DNA from: Pirum gemmata
Taxonomy: Eukaryota; Opisthokonta; Ichthyosporea
Assembly (NCBI GenBank): GCA_002812295.1
Contig: PDIN01000005.1
Coordinates: forward strand, 1-34,258
Direction: 5' to 3'
Length of the DNA stretch: 34,258 nucleotides
Shown here: in pieces, positions 1 to 8,179 of the stretch
Layout: every line of letters starts with the position of its first letter
How positions within the stretch are numbered: the first letter of the stretch is position 1
Translations under genes and position numbers: made by a program
Notes under the pieces: model-generated
Told to the model about the DNA's origin: nothing
Database searches by the model: none
Seen by the model: only the letters and a program-made list of their open reading frames with translations

Positions 1-45
1 CCCACCTTCCCCACCTTCCCCACCTTCCCCACCTTCCCCACCTAA
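1..45. repeat. 9-bp tandem repeat (CCCCACCTT), about five copies
   Basis: Perfect tandem 9-mers at the window edge, in frame with the minus-strand gene, where they encode Gly-Gly-Glu or a close variant. The array continues beyond the window. Confidence 0.85.
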
Positions 46-252
46 TAAACCTTTACCAAAAATATAGGAATTTTTATCAGTAATCGAATTAATAGCTTTT
101 CTTCGAAAAGGAATTCTTCTTAAGTCTTGAATCAATAAATATTTATTATACAACATGTCAGCTTTTTTGGTGTGATCCGAGTTTCGAACGTTGTACAAAA
201 TTTGGTATCGGTTTTCAAATAATCGTTTTTTCTTTCTATGAAGATCTACCAT
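1..252 (-). CDS. Partial hypothetical protein, N-terminal 84 residues, Gly-Gly-Glu repeat
   Basis: Reading the minus strand from an ATG at 252 gives an open frame running off the window start. The visible N-terminus is strongly basic (an HRKKKR cluster near residue 5, RRIPFRRK near residue 50) and then runs into Gly-Gly-Glu repeats encoded by a 9-base tandem repeat at the window edge. The start sits beside an A/T-rich spacer and is divergent from the gene at 371, the usual arrangement in this window. I do not recognise the family. The basic head and glycine-rich continuation would suit a nucleic-acid-binding or structural protein, but that is only an inference. Confidence 0.6.
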   Translation of the reverse strand, partial: MVDLHRKKKRLFENRYQILYNVRNSDHTKKADMLYNKYLLIQDLRRIPFRRKAINSITDKNSYIFGKGLLGGEGGEGGEGGEGG

Positions 253-370
253 TTTTATTATTTATTTTGAAAAAAAAAATTGATTTTTTTTTTTTTTTCT
301 TAATTTTTTTTTTTTTTTTACTGCTGTAAAAATTATTATTATTACATTTATTACATTATTACTTTAATAA
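253..370. promoter_or_regulatory. A/T homopolymer spacer between divergent genes
   Basis: The spacer holds A9-10, T14 and T15 runs followed by ATT/TTA-rich sequence, between ATGs at 252 (minus) and 371 (plus). By position it must contain promoters for both genes. A single AAAATTGA-like string occurs near 277-284, resembling the Mimivirus early motif, but one copy in such AT-rich DNA is not evidence. Confidence 0.35.
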
Positions 371-751
371 ATGTTTAAATCGGTCTTTTTATTAAGCGCC
401 TTTGTTCATGTACTCATTTGGGTAGTAGCGATATTTGGAGGTATGTTTTCATGTAAATTAGCAAAAATAAATATTTTCATAATTTTACCAATGATTTATG
501 TATTGCATACCTTTACAACGAGACACCCGATTACGGAAATAAAAAAAAAATATTTAAGAACTAAATATAAAAACGTAGATATAACAGATGAAGTAATAGA
601 TGAAGAAATATTTAAAATACCAATAATAGGGCAAATACATAAAGTATTTTTAAAATTGAGAAAGTTGTTAACAAATTCATATAGGAATCCATTATCAGAT
701 CAAGGTTTAATAATATTAGGATATATAATAAATATGTACTTTTGTGGATAA
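371..751 (+). CDS. Small two-span membrane protein, 126 aa, function unknown
   Basis: Residues about 4-25 are a hydrophobic segment ending in GGMFS, followed by a short basic stretch and a second hydrophobic segment at about 34-50 (IFIILPMIYVLH). A charged Lys/Glu/Asp-rich middle follows, and a final weakly hydrophobic segment lies at about 113-126. The layout resembles short conserved membrane proteins annotated without function in several giant viruses, but I cannot name it. The gene stands alone between divergent and convergent neighbours; its stop lies about 20 bases before the stop of the minus-strand recombinase-like gene. Good coding character over the whole frame makes it a likely real gene. 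Confidence 0.7.
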   Translation: MFKSVFLLSAFVHVLIWVVAIFGGMFSCKLAKINIFIILPMIYVLHTFTTRHPITEIKKKYLRTKYKNVDITDEVIDEEIFKIPIIGQIHKVFLKLRKLLTNSYRNPLSDQGLIILGYIINMYFCG

Positions 752-772
752 TTATTATTATTTATTTATTAT

Positions 773-2599
773 TTAAAAATCATACATATTGTTATTTATA
801 TCTTCAAAATCATCTTCGTCGTTATCGCTATATATATCAAGGTTTAAACCATCTATATTATAACTGTCTCCTTGGACATCTATTTCGGCTTTGTGCAAAG
901 TATAAAAAGTTTCATCGTTTTTACCGTTTTGGTCTTGTTTTATTTGGGACATTTGTTGCATAGCAGCGACTCTCTCGTTTATGATAAATTGATTCGGCCA
1001 ATCGCGGTTAACTAGGTAGTAATTAACTTCGGTATTCAAAGTGTGACCATTGCGTTGGGCCGACTTTTCTATTTCTTCTAGTGATCTTGGGGTATCCCAA
1101 AAATAGTTAATAACAATTTTTCTCAACAAGTACCAGCCAATATCTTTACTAATCTTTGTATGAGGTTCAAAGGTTAATTTTGCCAACGCCGTACGCAATG
1201 GATCGACCGATGTAAAGATGCTATCTTTAAGACGGATATTTTGGTCAGCAAAGTATTGTCGTAATTTAGATTCCAAATTCATGGAAAGCTGTAGCTTTAA
1301 CTCGGGATAAATAACGTTTTTAAATTTTCTAATATCTATGTATATTTCCGGGAAACCTTCCTCGTTAAACTTTAATTGTGGAATGATCATACCGTTTTTA
1401 GCCGTTATTAATTCATGATTAAATTGGTCTACATACACTAAGTATAAAATTTGGTCACGGACGGCAGTGTATTGATTGTGAGTAGCTAATTCTAAATAAA
1501 TTTGCAATATAATTTTTTCTTCAGGTTCCAATAAGTTTGGTTTATTAAATTTTTGTTGTATTTCAGAAAATTCCACCCAGTTAGTCATAATGTATTGGTA
1601 ACGACCGGGGTACATATAATACTTGTACGGATCAAGTTCGGAAAACATATCTCGACTTAATTTAGTTTTACGCTTGGACGTAAAGATGTTTAATATTTCA
1701 TCTTGTTGTAAACTTAACTCGTCCTGGTAATACTTGAGTTTTTGTAATTGTACTAAAAACAATTTTTCTTGTGGATATAAACCTTCTTGTCCTCGGTCAG
1801 GATTAAATTGTTTTTGTAAGGTAAAAAACTTTTTTAGCCGAGTAATATAAGTAATATAGGAAGTGCGTTGCAATAATTTTATAAAATTATGAATACGATC
1901 TATACCCATGCTTAAATAATGTACCATGTAGATAGGTGGGAAGTCTAAATAATTAATGTCATTAAATCGGTTATACCGTTTAACTAGCCATAGTAAGGTA
2001 TTATATGAGCTTTTTTTTTGAAAATTACTATTAGGATCGGAAAACATAGCTTGGACCGAAATACCAAGGTTAATTTGGTCATTTGCTTTATTTTCGTATA
2101 CCTTGTTAGTCAATACTTTTAATAATTTTTCAAATCGAAATAGCCTGTAATCTTTATCTATTAATTTGTCGTATTTTTTTTCCATTTTATCGAACCGTGA
2201 ATTTTTCGATATTCTTTTTTTTAGATTAATTTGTTTTTGTTGCTGTTTTTGTTGGTAAGTTGCTAATTGTTGGTCATTTTTTTCTGTTTCTTCTTTTTCT
2301 ATCTTCTCTATGGCTTCGGACGCTTCTAACCGATTGAAGGGTTCCCCTGGACGGTTTTTAGTCCACCAATATTTCATTTTAGAGTAACGACGTTTATTGG
2401 CATAAACTAGCGGGGAGCGAATACGCTTAGGCTTGCGTCTACTTTTACTTAGTAGATCTTCTTGTAAATAAATTTTTGCTTCCTTTCCATGTTTTTCTAT
2501 ATTAAACTTTTCACCATTATCATGTCTTTTAATCCAAGCATACCGTAACTGAGAATATTTTTGTTTTTTTAATTTGCTTTCCGGAGAACGGTAAGACAT
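773..2599 (-). CDS. Tyrosine recombinase/integrase-like protein, probably catalytically degenerate
   Basis: 608 residues. The N-terminal ~150 are basic and Lys/Gln-rich, with two similar WIKRHDNGEKFN / WWTKNRPGEPFN units. The C-terminal part matches the tyrosine recombinase fold: a box I-like helix after AVRDQILYLVYV (residues ~378-395), a beta-hairpin with lysines (RKFKN, ~425-430), an LRK at ~491-494 in the box II position, then NGH (517-519) and a tyrosine exactly nine residues after that His (Y528), the spacing of the catalytic GH...Y pair. The box I arginine is not visible where GLRxSEL is expected, and the box II His is Tyr. In the family the Arg, Lys, His, Arg, His and Tyr cleave and rejoin DNA. 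Here activity is doubtful and a structural DNA-binding role, as proposed for baculovirus VLF-1, is possible. The acidic tail (DNDEDDFED) is unusual. Confidence 0.65.
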   Translation of the reverse strand: MSYRSPESKLKKQKYSQLRYAWIKRHDNGEKFNIEKHGKEAKIYLQEDLLSKSRRKPKRIRSPLVYANKRRYSKMKYWWTKNRPGEPFNRLEASEAIEKIEKEETEKNDQQLATYQQKQQQKQINLKKRISKNSRFDKMEKKYDKLIDKDYRLFRFEKLLKVLTNKVYENKANDQINLGISVQAMFSDPNSNFQKKSSYNTLLWLVKRYNRFNDINYLDFPPIYMVHYLSMGIDRIHNFIKLLQRTSYITYITRLKKFFTLQKQFNPDRGQEGLYPQEKLFLVQLQKLKYYQDELSLQQDEILNIFTSKRKTKLSRDMFSELDPYKYYMYPGRYQYIMTNWVEFSEIQQKFNKPNLLEPEEKIILQIYLELATHNQYTAVRDQILYLVYVDQFNHELITAKNGMIIPQLKFNEEGFPEIYIDIRKFKNVIYPELKLQLSMNLESKLRQYFADQNIRLKDSIFTSVDPLRTALAKLTFEPHTKISKDIGWYLLRKIVINYFWDTPRSLEEIEKSAQRNGHTLNTEVNYYLVNRDWPNQFIINERVAAMQQMSQIKQDQNGKNDETFYTLHKAEIDVQGDSYNIDGLNLDIYSDNDEDDFEDINNNMYDF

Positions 2600-2673
2600 T
2601 TTTATTTTTAATTTTTAATTTTTAATTTTTAATTTTTTTTTTTTATTTTTTTTATTTTTTTTATTTTTTATAA
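2600..2673. promoter_or_regulatory. Divergent spacer with TTTTTAA(T) repeats
   Basis: Short spacer between two divergent ATGs, made of four TTTTTAA-type pentamer/heptamer repeats and T8-T10 runs. It presumably contains both promoters; no defined motif can be singled out. Confidence 0.35.
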
Positions 2674-2976
2674 ATGAATGACTCATTATTAAATAACCAT
2701 GTTGACCCTAAACTGAGCTACTTAAGTAGTCAAGAAAACTTTACTAATGATTATACTAGTTGGTTGTTAAATGACGTGCCTAATGAATTAACAGAGGAGG
2801 AATATTTACAACATATAAACGATATTAGAGTACAAATTCATTATTATCATAAACTAGAAAATAAATATTTACAAACACAACAATTTACTGATGCTAGTTC
2901 TATAGGTGCTAAAATAAGTTATTTATTAAAAATTAAAAGACGGTTTATTATTAACAATAGAAATAGATATGTATAA
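2674..2976 (+). CDS. Small hypothetical protein, 100 aa
   Basis: The N-terminal half is acidic (TEEEYLQHIND at ~40-50) and the C-terminal half basic and probably helical (KIKRRFIINNRNRY at the end). No membrane segment, cysteines or recognisable motif. The stop is three bases from the stop of the convergent NADPH-oxidase-like gene. The ATG follows a T-rich spacer ending in TATAA. I do not recognise it; the compact, non-repetitive composition supports a real gene. Confidence 0.6.
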   Translation: MNDSLLNNHVDPKLSYLSSQENFTNDYTSWLLNDVPNELTEEEYLQHINDIRVQIHYYHKLENKYLQTQQFTDASSIGAKISYLLKIKRRFIINNRNRYV

Positions 2977-2979
2977 AAT

Positions 2980-5106
2980 TTAAAATTCTTCTAAATGTAT
3001 ATCAAATTTATGCTTGTGAGCTTCTTTGGTCAAGGCATTACGCAAAAAGGGTGAAGTTACACAACCAAAAATTCCGATAGATTTAAAAGAGCCTCTGCTT
3101 TGTTGGGATAATTCCAAATTATCTCGGATGAGTTCTTTGAAAATATTGGTAATGTCGGGTCGACCAGTATGTAAACATGCTCTTAAAAGTAGGTCATATC
3201 CATCATCAAGTAAGGACGAGATTAATTGGTCGTCTACTTTATCTCTAGTTAAAAAAATTTTGATTTTTATGTAAGGTACTGAGGCGTATTTTTGTAATTC
3301 CTTAAACATGAAGCAAACTTCCTTTAAACTTCGACTTACCCAAATCAAAGTTTGTTTGATATGTTTACCTAATCTCACATGATTAATATGGGAATCAAAA
3401 AAATACGAACTTGCCGACATAGTAACATCGTTATTCTTTTTGCTATCGGATTGGTTATAAATATCTTGTAAAATGGCCAACATTGGTGTAATACCTATTC
3501 CCGTAGCAAACATGAGATGATATTTGTAATGTGAGAAATTTTGGGTAGGAGAAATTAATGGGCCATAAATGTTTATGCGAATAGACTTTTTATTGTTATT
3601 GTTTATAATTTCTCGGTTTTTTTCGTGATCGAGGTCGTGGTGATCGAGGTCGTGATCGAGGTATTGATCTAGGTCGTGATCAATGTTGTTGTTACTAGAA
3701 TGTACATGTTTAATATTACTAGAAATACCGTTGCCATCAGAATCGTCAGACAATGATACTTGTTCACACGAAACCAATTCATTGTTAGTCAATAAGGGAC
3801 GATGAATAGTGTCCGACAAGGTTTCTAATGGAATTTCCTCATTTTTAGCACCCCGAATGTTAAATTCTTGACTTTTATTCATATCAATTTGATATTTATA
3901 AAAACTCAGGTTAGAATCCGAGGCAAGACCCATGTCGGTCATAAACTTTGGAAGAATTACAGGAGGAGATTCAGTAATATTAGGAATCACTATGTGAGTG
4001 TCATTATTATTGCCTTCACCTTCACCTTCACTTTCACCTTCACTATCTTGCTCATCTATGGAAAATTGATGTTTAGGGACGAGAATAGGATTAGCATATG
4101 TTTTTTGTAAACTTGGAAAAAGAGATAAATTTCTTTCTTTAGGCCATTGTTCTGCCATATTTTGGTTGCATGAATTGATTAAGGCATGAGTCCAGACCCC
4201 TGCTTCTTTTATAAATAAGTGTACGTGTTCGCTCTGACTAGAGGAAGCAATAGTGATGGGATGCCATTGACTCCGGCTAATTGAAGGAATGTTAATAAAC
4301 AAATAAGCCCCGGTATAATTGTATTTTCGGAAACTGATTGACTTTTTAGGTTTTTCTAAAACTAAATGAATGATTGGATTCAAAGGATCACCACCCACTT
4401 CAAAATTAATTAACTTTGATCTTGTATGTGTTTTCAAAGATAATAGAATCTTGTCTACCACGTACAATAGGAAAAAAGGAATAATAAAATAAAAGGCTTC
4501 CCATCCACCAAAATCTCTTTGCAAGCCGTGAAACATGGTTAAAAATATCACGGCTACACTGAAAAAATGTGAATAATAAAAGATATTAAATTCACGGTTT
4601 TTAAAAGGGATTCCTAGATACACTATCATTAATAAGAATGTCATTAATAGTCCGGAAGTTCCCCACCAAGTTTCTAAAAAGTAATACCAAATGCATTCAG
4701 TGGGTAGAAAGTTAGGATCTCGATATAGCACGAGCACATTACCAATATGCCCAGCAAGATGTAACAATACCAAGAGGCCATACATACAACCTAAAAACGT
4801 ATGGATGGGTATAGCGTGATCTAGCGGAACGTACTGAGTCATTTTTCCTCGAAACCGAGTTTTTAGGAAAAAAATAGATTTTCGCGACATTAATAGTAAT
4901 AATAACATGGAATGGAAGGTAATTAACTGCGCTGAACATTTAGCCAATCGCATACTCCAGGTAAAATTCACTGGTACCCCCCTCACCTCATCTACTATAT
5001 CACCTTTATAATATCCGTACCAACCGTTCAGAGCACCTAGGCCGACATAAACTAGTCCCCATACAAGCAATAGTTTTGTTTTTTTATTTAAAGTAAAAAA
5101 AAACAT
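2980..5106 (-). CDS. NADPH oxidase (NOX)-type transmembrane flavocytochrome
   Basis: 708 residues. NOX enzymes carry electrons from cytosolic NADPH via FAD and two hemes across a membrane to O2, making superoxide; related ferric reductases reduce iron or copper. Visible: multiple membrane segments within residues 10-225; paired heme ligands H102/H116 (14 apart) and H180/H193 (13 apart), the NOX spacing; an Arg at 53 in a segment like the NOX2 heme-contact helix; FAD motif HPITI (282-286) followed by a typical HLFIKEAGVWT stretch; NADPH motif TGIGITP (535-541); a late FGC (about 682) and a C-terminal aromatic (EEF), all as in NOX. Odd: about 170 residues of low-complexity acidic, Asn- and Asp/His-rich sequence (~335-505) split the FAD and NADPH lobes. 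No EF-hands are present. Start chosen as the first ATG after an A-rich spacer. A ferric reductase role cannot be excluded. Confidence 0.88.
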   Translation of the reverse strand: MFFFTLNKKTKLLLVWGLVYVGLGALNGWYGYYKGDIVDEVRGVPVNFTWSMRLAKCSAQLITFHSMLLLLLMSRKSIFFLKTRFRGKMTQYVPLDHAIPIHTFLGCMYGLLVLLHLAGHIGNVLVLYRDPNFLPTECIWYYFLETWWGTSGLLMTFLLMIVYLGIPFKNREFNIFYYSHFFSVAVIFLTMFHGLQRDFGGWEAFYFIIPFFLLYVVDKILLSLKTHTRSKLINFEVGGDPLNPIIHLVLEKPKKSISFRKYNYTGAYLFINIPSISRSQWHPITIASSSQSEHVHLFIKEAGVWTHALINSCNQNMAEQWPKERNLSLFPSLQKTYANPILVPKHQFSIDEQDSEGESEGEGEGNNNDTHIVIPNITESPPVILPKFMTDMGLASDSNLSFYKYQIDMNKSQEFNIRGAKNEEIPLETLSDTIHRPLLTNNELVSCEQVSLSDDSDGNGISSNIKHVHSSNNNIDHDLDQYLDHDLDHHDLDHEKNREIINNNNKKSIRINIYGPLISPTQNFSHYKYHLMFATGIGITPMLAILQDIYNQSDSKKNNDVTMSASSYFFDSHINHVRLGKHIKQTLIWVSRSLKEVCFMFKELQKYASVPYIKIKIFLTRDKVDDQLISSLLDDGYDLLLRACLHTGRPDITNIFKELIRDNLELSQQSRGSFKSIGIFGCVTSPFLRNALTKEAHKHKFDIHLEEF

Positions 5107-5173
5107 TTTTATTAAAGAAAAAAAAAAGAAAAGAAAAAAAAATTTTTTTTTAATGTATTAATAAAATTACCAT

Positions 5174-5782
5174 ATGATATTCTTTTTAATACTTTCTTTA
5201 ACTGCCTTAGCTAGTTGTGAGCGACTATCGTTCCTACAACAAGCACAAATGTTTGAAAATAATGATTTTGTCATTACTTTTCCAAACATAGAAAGCGAAT
5301 CCCCTGGTAACGGGGGAACTATTCAAGTCCAAAGTCTAGCCAATAACCCTGTATTGGAATTGGCCGACATGTCCATTACAAAATTCACACTCGAACCATG
5401 TGCCATTAATTTACCGCATGTACATCCCCGAGCTACAGAAATGATATACGTGATCAGTGGTTCCAATCTTCGAACGGGATTTGTGGAAGAAAATAGTGGT
5501 CGAGTAGTTATAAATGACATTTCTAGCGATTCTTCTACTTTTTTCCCAGAAGGACTTATGCATTACCAACAAAACCTCGGATGTGAACCTGTTGAATTTG
5601 TTTCCATGTTGAACAATGCCGACCCTGGAGTCCAAACTATCACTACCCAATTTTTTCAATTCCCTAAAGAAGCTTTAGAAGGAGCCTTAGGAATAAATAA
5701 TAGAAAACTAACTAAAATTAAAAGCAACTTGCCTCTAAATATAGCACAAGCTAAATGTAAACAAGAGTGTGATATGTATTAA
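5174..5782 (+). CDS. Secreted germin-like cupin
   Basis: 202 residues. An N-terminal hydrophobic stretch (residues 1-15, ending ALASC) is a plausible signal peptide. The cupin core shows both germin boxes: H82-x-H84-x4-E89 (PHVHPRATEM) and PxGxxHxxxN with H130 (PEGLMHYQQN), giving the three His and one Glu that bind Mn in germins. Four further cysteines could form disulfides. Germin-like proteins are secreted hexamers with oxalate oxidase, superoxide dismutase or purely structural roles; slime-mould spherulins belong to the same family. Which activity applies here cannot be read from sequence. It is divergent from the NADPH oxidase gene across a 67-base spacer and is the first of five plus-strand genes, so the two may share regulation. 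Confidence 0.85.
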   Translation: MIFFLILSLTALASCERLSFLQQAQMFENNDFVITFPNIESESPGNGGTIQVQSLANNPVLELADMSITKFTLEPCAINLPHVHPRATEMIYVISGSNLRTGFVEENSGRVVINDISSDSSTFFPEGLMHYQQNLGCEPVEFVSMLNNADPGVQTITTQFFQFPKEALEGALGINNRKLTKIKSNLPLNIAQAKCKQECDMY

Positions 5783-5843
5783 TATTAAAAATAATAAATA
5801 ATAAATAATAAATAATTTTTTTTTTTATTTTTTTTTTATATAA

Positions 5844-6689
5844 ATGAAGTTTACTACCATTAATCTTGACAATAAAGATCCTTTAGGCACTGGTCGGATT
5901 GTAGGAGGACAAAACGTTCTTGATAAATACAAAAAACATTGGTTTATTAGTATCCAAAGAGGATCGTTTCATTTTTGTGGAGGCCAGTTAATTAGTGAAG
6001 ATACAGTCTTAACTGCTAAACATTGCTTTGCTAATATCTCCAATACCGATAATATAAGTTTGTATGCTGGTAGTATAAATTTAAACCAGTTAGAAGACTT
6101 TCAAAAATCATCAGTGACCGAGGTCATTATGCATCCTGATGACAATTGTGATATTTGTTTATTAAAAATCGATCCTCCGATATACATGGAAACCGTTGCC
6201 TTAAATATCAACCCGAAAATTCCCGATGGCTTACAAGTTAATGCCATGGGGTTTGGGGCTACTAAAGAAGGTATGTCCGGGACCAAATTTTTACAAATAG
6301 TAAAACTTCCAATTATGAGTGAAGGTATTTGTGCTACCAAATATGATAATTTTAACCCGAAATACGAAATATGTGCCGGGTTCGAGAAAGGATCCAAGGA
6401 CAGTTGTCAAGGTGATAGCGGTGGACCATTTTTTGTGAATTTAGATGACGGTACTGAGGTTTTAGTAGGTGTAGTGAGTTGGGGTATAGGTTGTGCTCGT
6501 AAAGATAACCCGGGCGTCTATGTGGCTACTTACAAAATTGAGCAGTGGTTAAGACAAGAAGTACCTGACGCCCATTATATTGATACTAATTGGGGAAAAA
6601 TGATACAGGAAAGCATGGATTCTCCTAAGAACGTGAGACTTTTATTTGATAATTCTAACGAAAAAGAAAACGAAAAAGAAAACGAAAAC

Positions 6690-6728
<39 letters not shown>

Positions 6729-6983
6729 CTTGTCGACACTAACACGGACACCTTACCTGGTAGAACCTCGGATCTAATTAAACGTAGTGTAGGTGGTGAT
6801 AATGATGATGATAATGATGATGATGATAATGATGATAATGATGATAATGATAATTGCAACAACCAATCCATATTACAAAAATTATGGGAGAATATGCAAA
6901 ATCTTGATCTACGTACTTGGTTGGGAGTATTTGCTATAATATGTTTAATATATTTAATATGTAGAAGCTCTAAATTTTACTAA
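5844..6983 (+). CDS. Trypsin-like serine protease (S1A) with C-terminal membrane anchor
   Basis: 379 residues. The activation-type junction R18|IVGG, the triad H60 (TAKHC), D103 (CDICLL) and S192 (GDSGGP), and the oxyanion Gly are all present. D186 lies six residues before the active Ser, the S1-pocket Asp of trypsins, with the matching SWGxG and NPGVY glycines, so cleavage after Lys/Arg is expected. Cysteine pairs typical of S1A are visible. After the protease (~1-245) comes a linker with Lys/Glu repeats, about 17 Asn, then Asp/Asn repeats, and a hydrophobic segment at ~359-374 (LGVFAIICLIYLICR). There is no signal peptide: residues 1-17 are hydrophilic. How a disulfide-bearing domain reaches an oxidising compartment is unclear. 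The ATG is fixed by the short TATATAA-like spacer upstream. Confidence 0.9.
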
Positions 6984-7049
6984 TTTTAAAAAAAAAAAAT
7001 AAAAAACTTATTATAATAAAAGTACTAAAAAATAAAATATAAATAAAAC

Positions 7050-7538
7050 ATGGCGGAAATCGACGGTGTTTTAAAAACAACCCCATGGTTAATCCCTAAA
7101 AATGACAGTCAACCAATTCAATGTTTAAGTGTATACGATGGGGATACTATCACGGTAAGAGTCAAAGTAGGTAATGAATATTTTAAAGACAAATTAAGAT
7201 TATTCGGTATTAATACCCCGGAACTAAAAACCAAACATCTACCAACCAAACAAAGAGCTATTGCAGCAAGGGACTTTTTGAAAGAAAAAATCGTTGATAA
7301 AGACATTTACATTCATTTTCATAAACGTGAAAAATATGGTAGGATTTTGGCTACTATATACGAAAATAAGGAAGACGTGGAACAAAATAACTTTATAAAA
7401 TCAATTAATTTCCAATTAATAAAGAGTAAACATGCCGTACCATTTATGTTACCCATGGCTATTCTACAGTTGTTAAATTCGGATATTGAAGACGAAGACA
7501 ACAAAGACGAAGACAACAAAGACGAAAAACAAAGTTAA
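7050..7538 (+). CDS. Staphylococcal nuclease-like (SNase/TNase) endonuclease
   Basis: 162 residues with a single SNase OB-fold domain at about 20-140. Family marks: YDGDT (D30, D32) for calcium binding, LRLFGINTPE carrying R50 and E58 (equivalents of Arg35 and Glu43 in the S. aureus enzyme), and KYGRILATIY with R98 (Arg87). The usual Asp40 position is Asn55. These residues hydrolyse phosphodiester bonds in DNA or RNA. There is no signal peptide, so action inside the host cell or virion is likely, for instance nucleotide salvage or host nucleic acid degradation (inference). The C-terminus is a short Asp/Glu/Asn/Lys repeat (DNKDED). It lies 66 bases after the protease gene and in the same direction. 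Confidence 0.88.
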   Translation: MAEIDGVLKTTPWLIPKNDSQPIQCLSVYDGDTITVRVKVGNEYFKDKLRLFGINTPELKTKHLPTKQRAIAARDFLKEKIVDKDIYIHFHKREKYGRILATIYENKEDVEQNNFIKSINFQLIKSKHAVPFMLPMAILQLLNSDIEDEDNKDEDNKDEKQS

Positions 7539-7620
7539 AAAAAACAAAAAAAAAGTTGAAAAAAAAAAAAATATATATATATATAATTAATTAAAAACAA
7601 GTCACTCAAAAATAAAAAGA

Positions 7621-8097
7621 ATGAATGTTCATCAAACAAAAACAATGTATCATTTTATTCTCAATAAGTATAATATAATCTCTTTTGCAAAGTATGACGG
7701 ATTGTCTTATAAAAAAAACCGAATTTACGATGCCGACTCTTTTTGGTTTGATGTTATAGGCTGGTTACCGGGACAGGGAACTACCATACATAGTCATTAT
7801 GATCGCGAGTACTGTCATTACATGGTTTTACAAGGTGAGATGCGGGAGACCACTTTTCGCAACAATATATTGTCTCAACAAGATACCACAACCCACCCAG
7901 CGACTTTCAATTTAAATAAAATTCAAATGAATTTTTGTCCGATTAACATTCACAAACTTGCCAATATTAGTGACGGTCCTGCTATTACCTTGCACATGTA
8001 TGGTAAAAAGAAAGCAAAACCTAGTTTACAAATAAGAAATTCTCCTTTTCTACCATACCTTGACTTATCCAAAAAAACCAATACCACCTACATTTAA
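7621..8097 (+). CDS. Cysteine dioxygenase-like cupin
   Basis: 158 residues. The segment WLPGQGTTIHSHYDREYC followed by HYMVLQGEM matches the metal-binding strand region of cysteine dioxygenase type I, which oxidises cysteine to cysteine sulfinate with Fe(II). Candidate ligands are H57, H59 and H111 (INIHKLANISDGPA). C65 is placed like the Cys of the Cys-Tyr cofactor, with one extra residue after the second His, and Y127 in TLHMYGKK matches the Tyr partner. The family usually has about 200 residues, so this is a short version. It lacks a signal peptide. An in-frame second ATG exists at residue 9; the first is chosen because it directly follows the AT-rich spacer. A related thiol dioxygenase is the main alternative. 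Confidence 0.78.
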   Translation: MNVHQTKTMYHFILNKYNIISFAKYDGLSYKKNRIYDADSFWFDVIGWLPGQGTTIHSHYDREYCHYMVLQGEMRETTFRNNILSQQDTTTHPATFNLNKIQMNFCPINIHKLANISDGPAITLHMYGKKKAKPSLQIRNSPFLPYLDLSKKTNTTYI

Positions 8098-8129
8098 AAA
8101 ATGTATATAAAGGAGTATAATCTTTATTA

Positions 8130-8176
<47 letters not shown>
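8130..8176. repeat. T17 followed directly by A30 (perfect hairpin-capable tract)
   Basis: Seventeen T run straight into thirty A in the 82-base gap between the dioxygenase-like gene and the capping enzyme. The transcript could fold as a 17-bp U:A stem, which might act in 3' end formation of the upstream gene, or the tract may simply be unstable. The capping enzyme ATG follows four bases later. Confidence 0.8.
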
Positions 8177-8178
<2 letters not shown>

Positions 8179-8179
8179 A

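Noticed and set aside
277-284. AAAATTGA, the mimivirus early promoter motif
   Set aside because: One copy in strongly AT-rich sequence; I could not count occurrences upstream of other genes.
742-963. Open frame on the plus strand beginning inside the first membrane gene
   Set aside because: Antisense to the recombinase-like gene's 3' end, Tyr/Leu/Arg-rich shadow composition, no start context.
3868-4110. Plus-strand frame within the NADPH oxidase gene
   Set aside because: Shadow of the acidic-repeat insertion (Phe-Thr repeats antisense to Gly-Glu codons).
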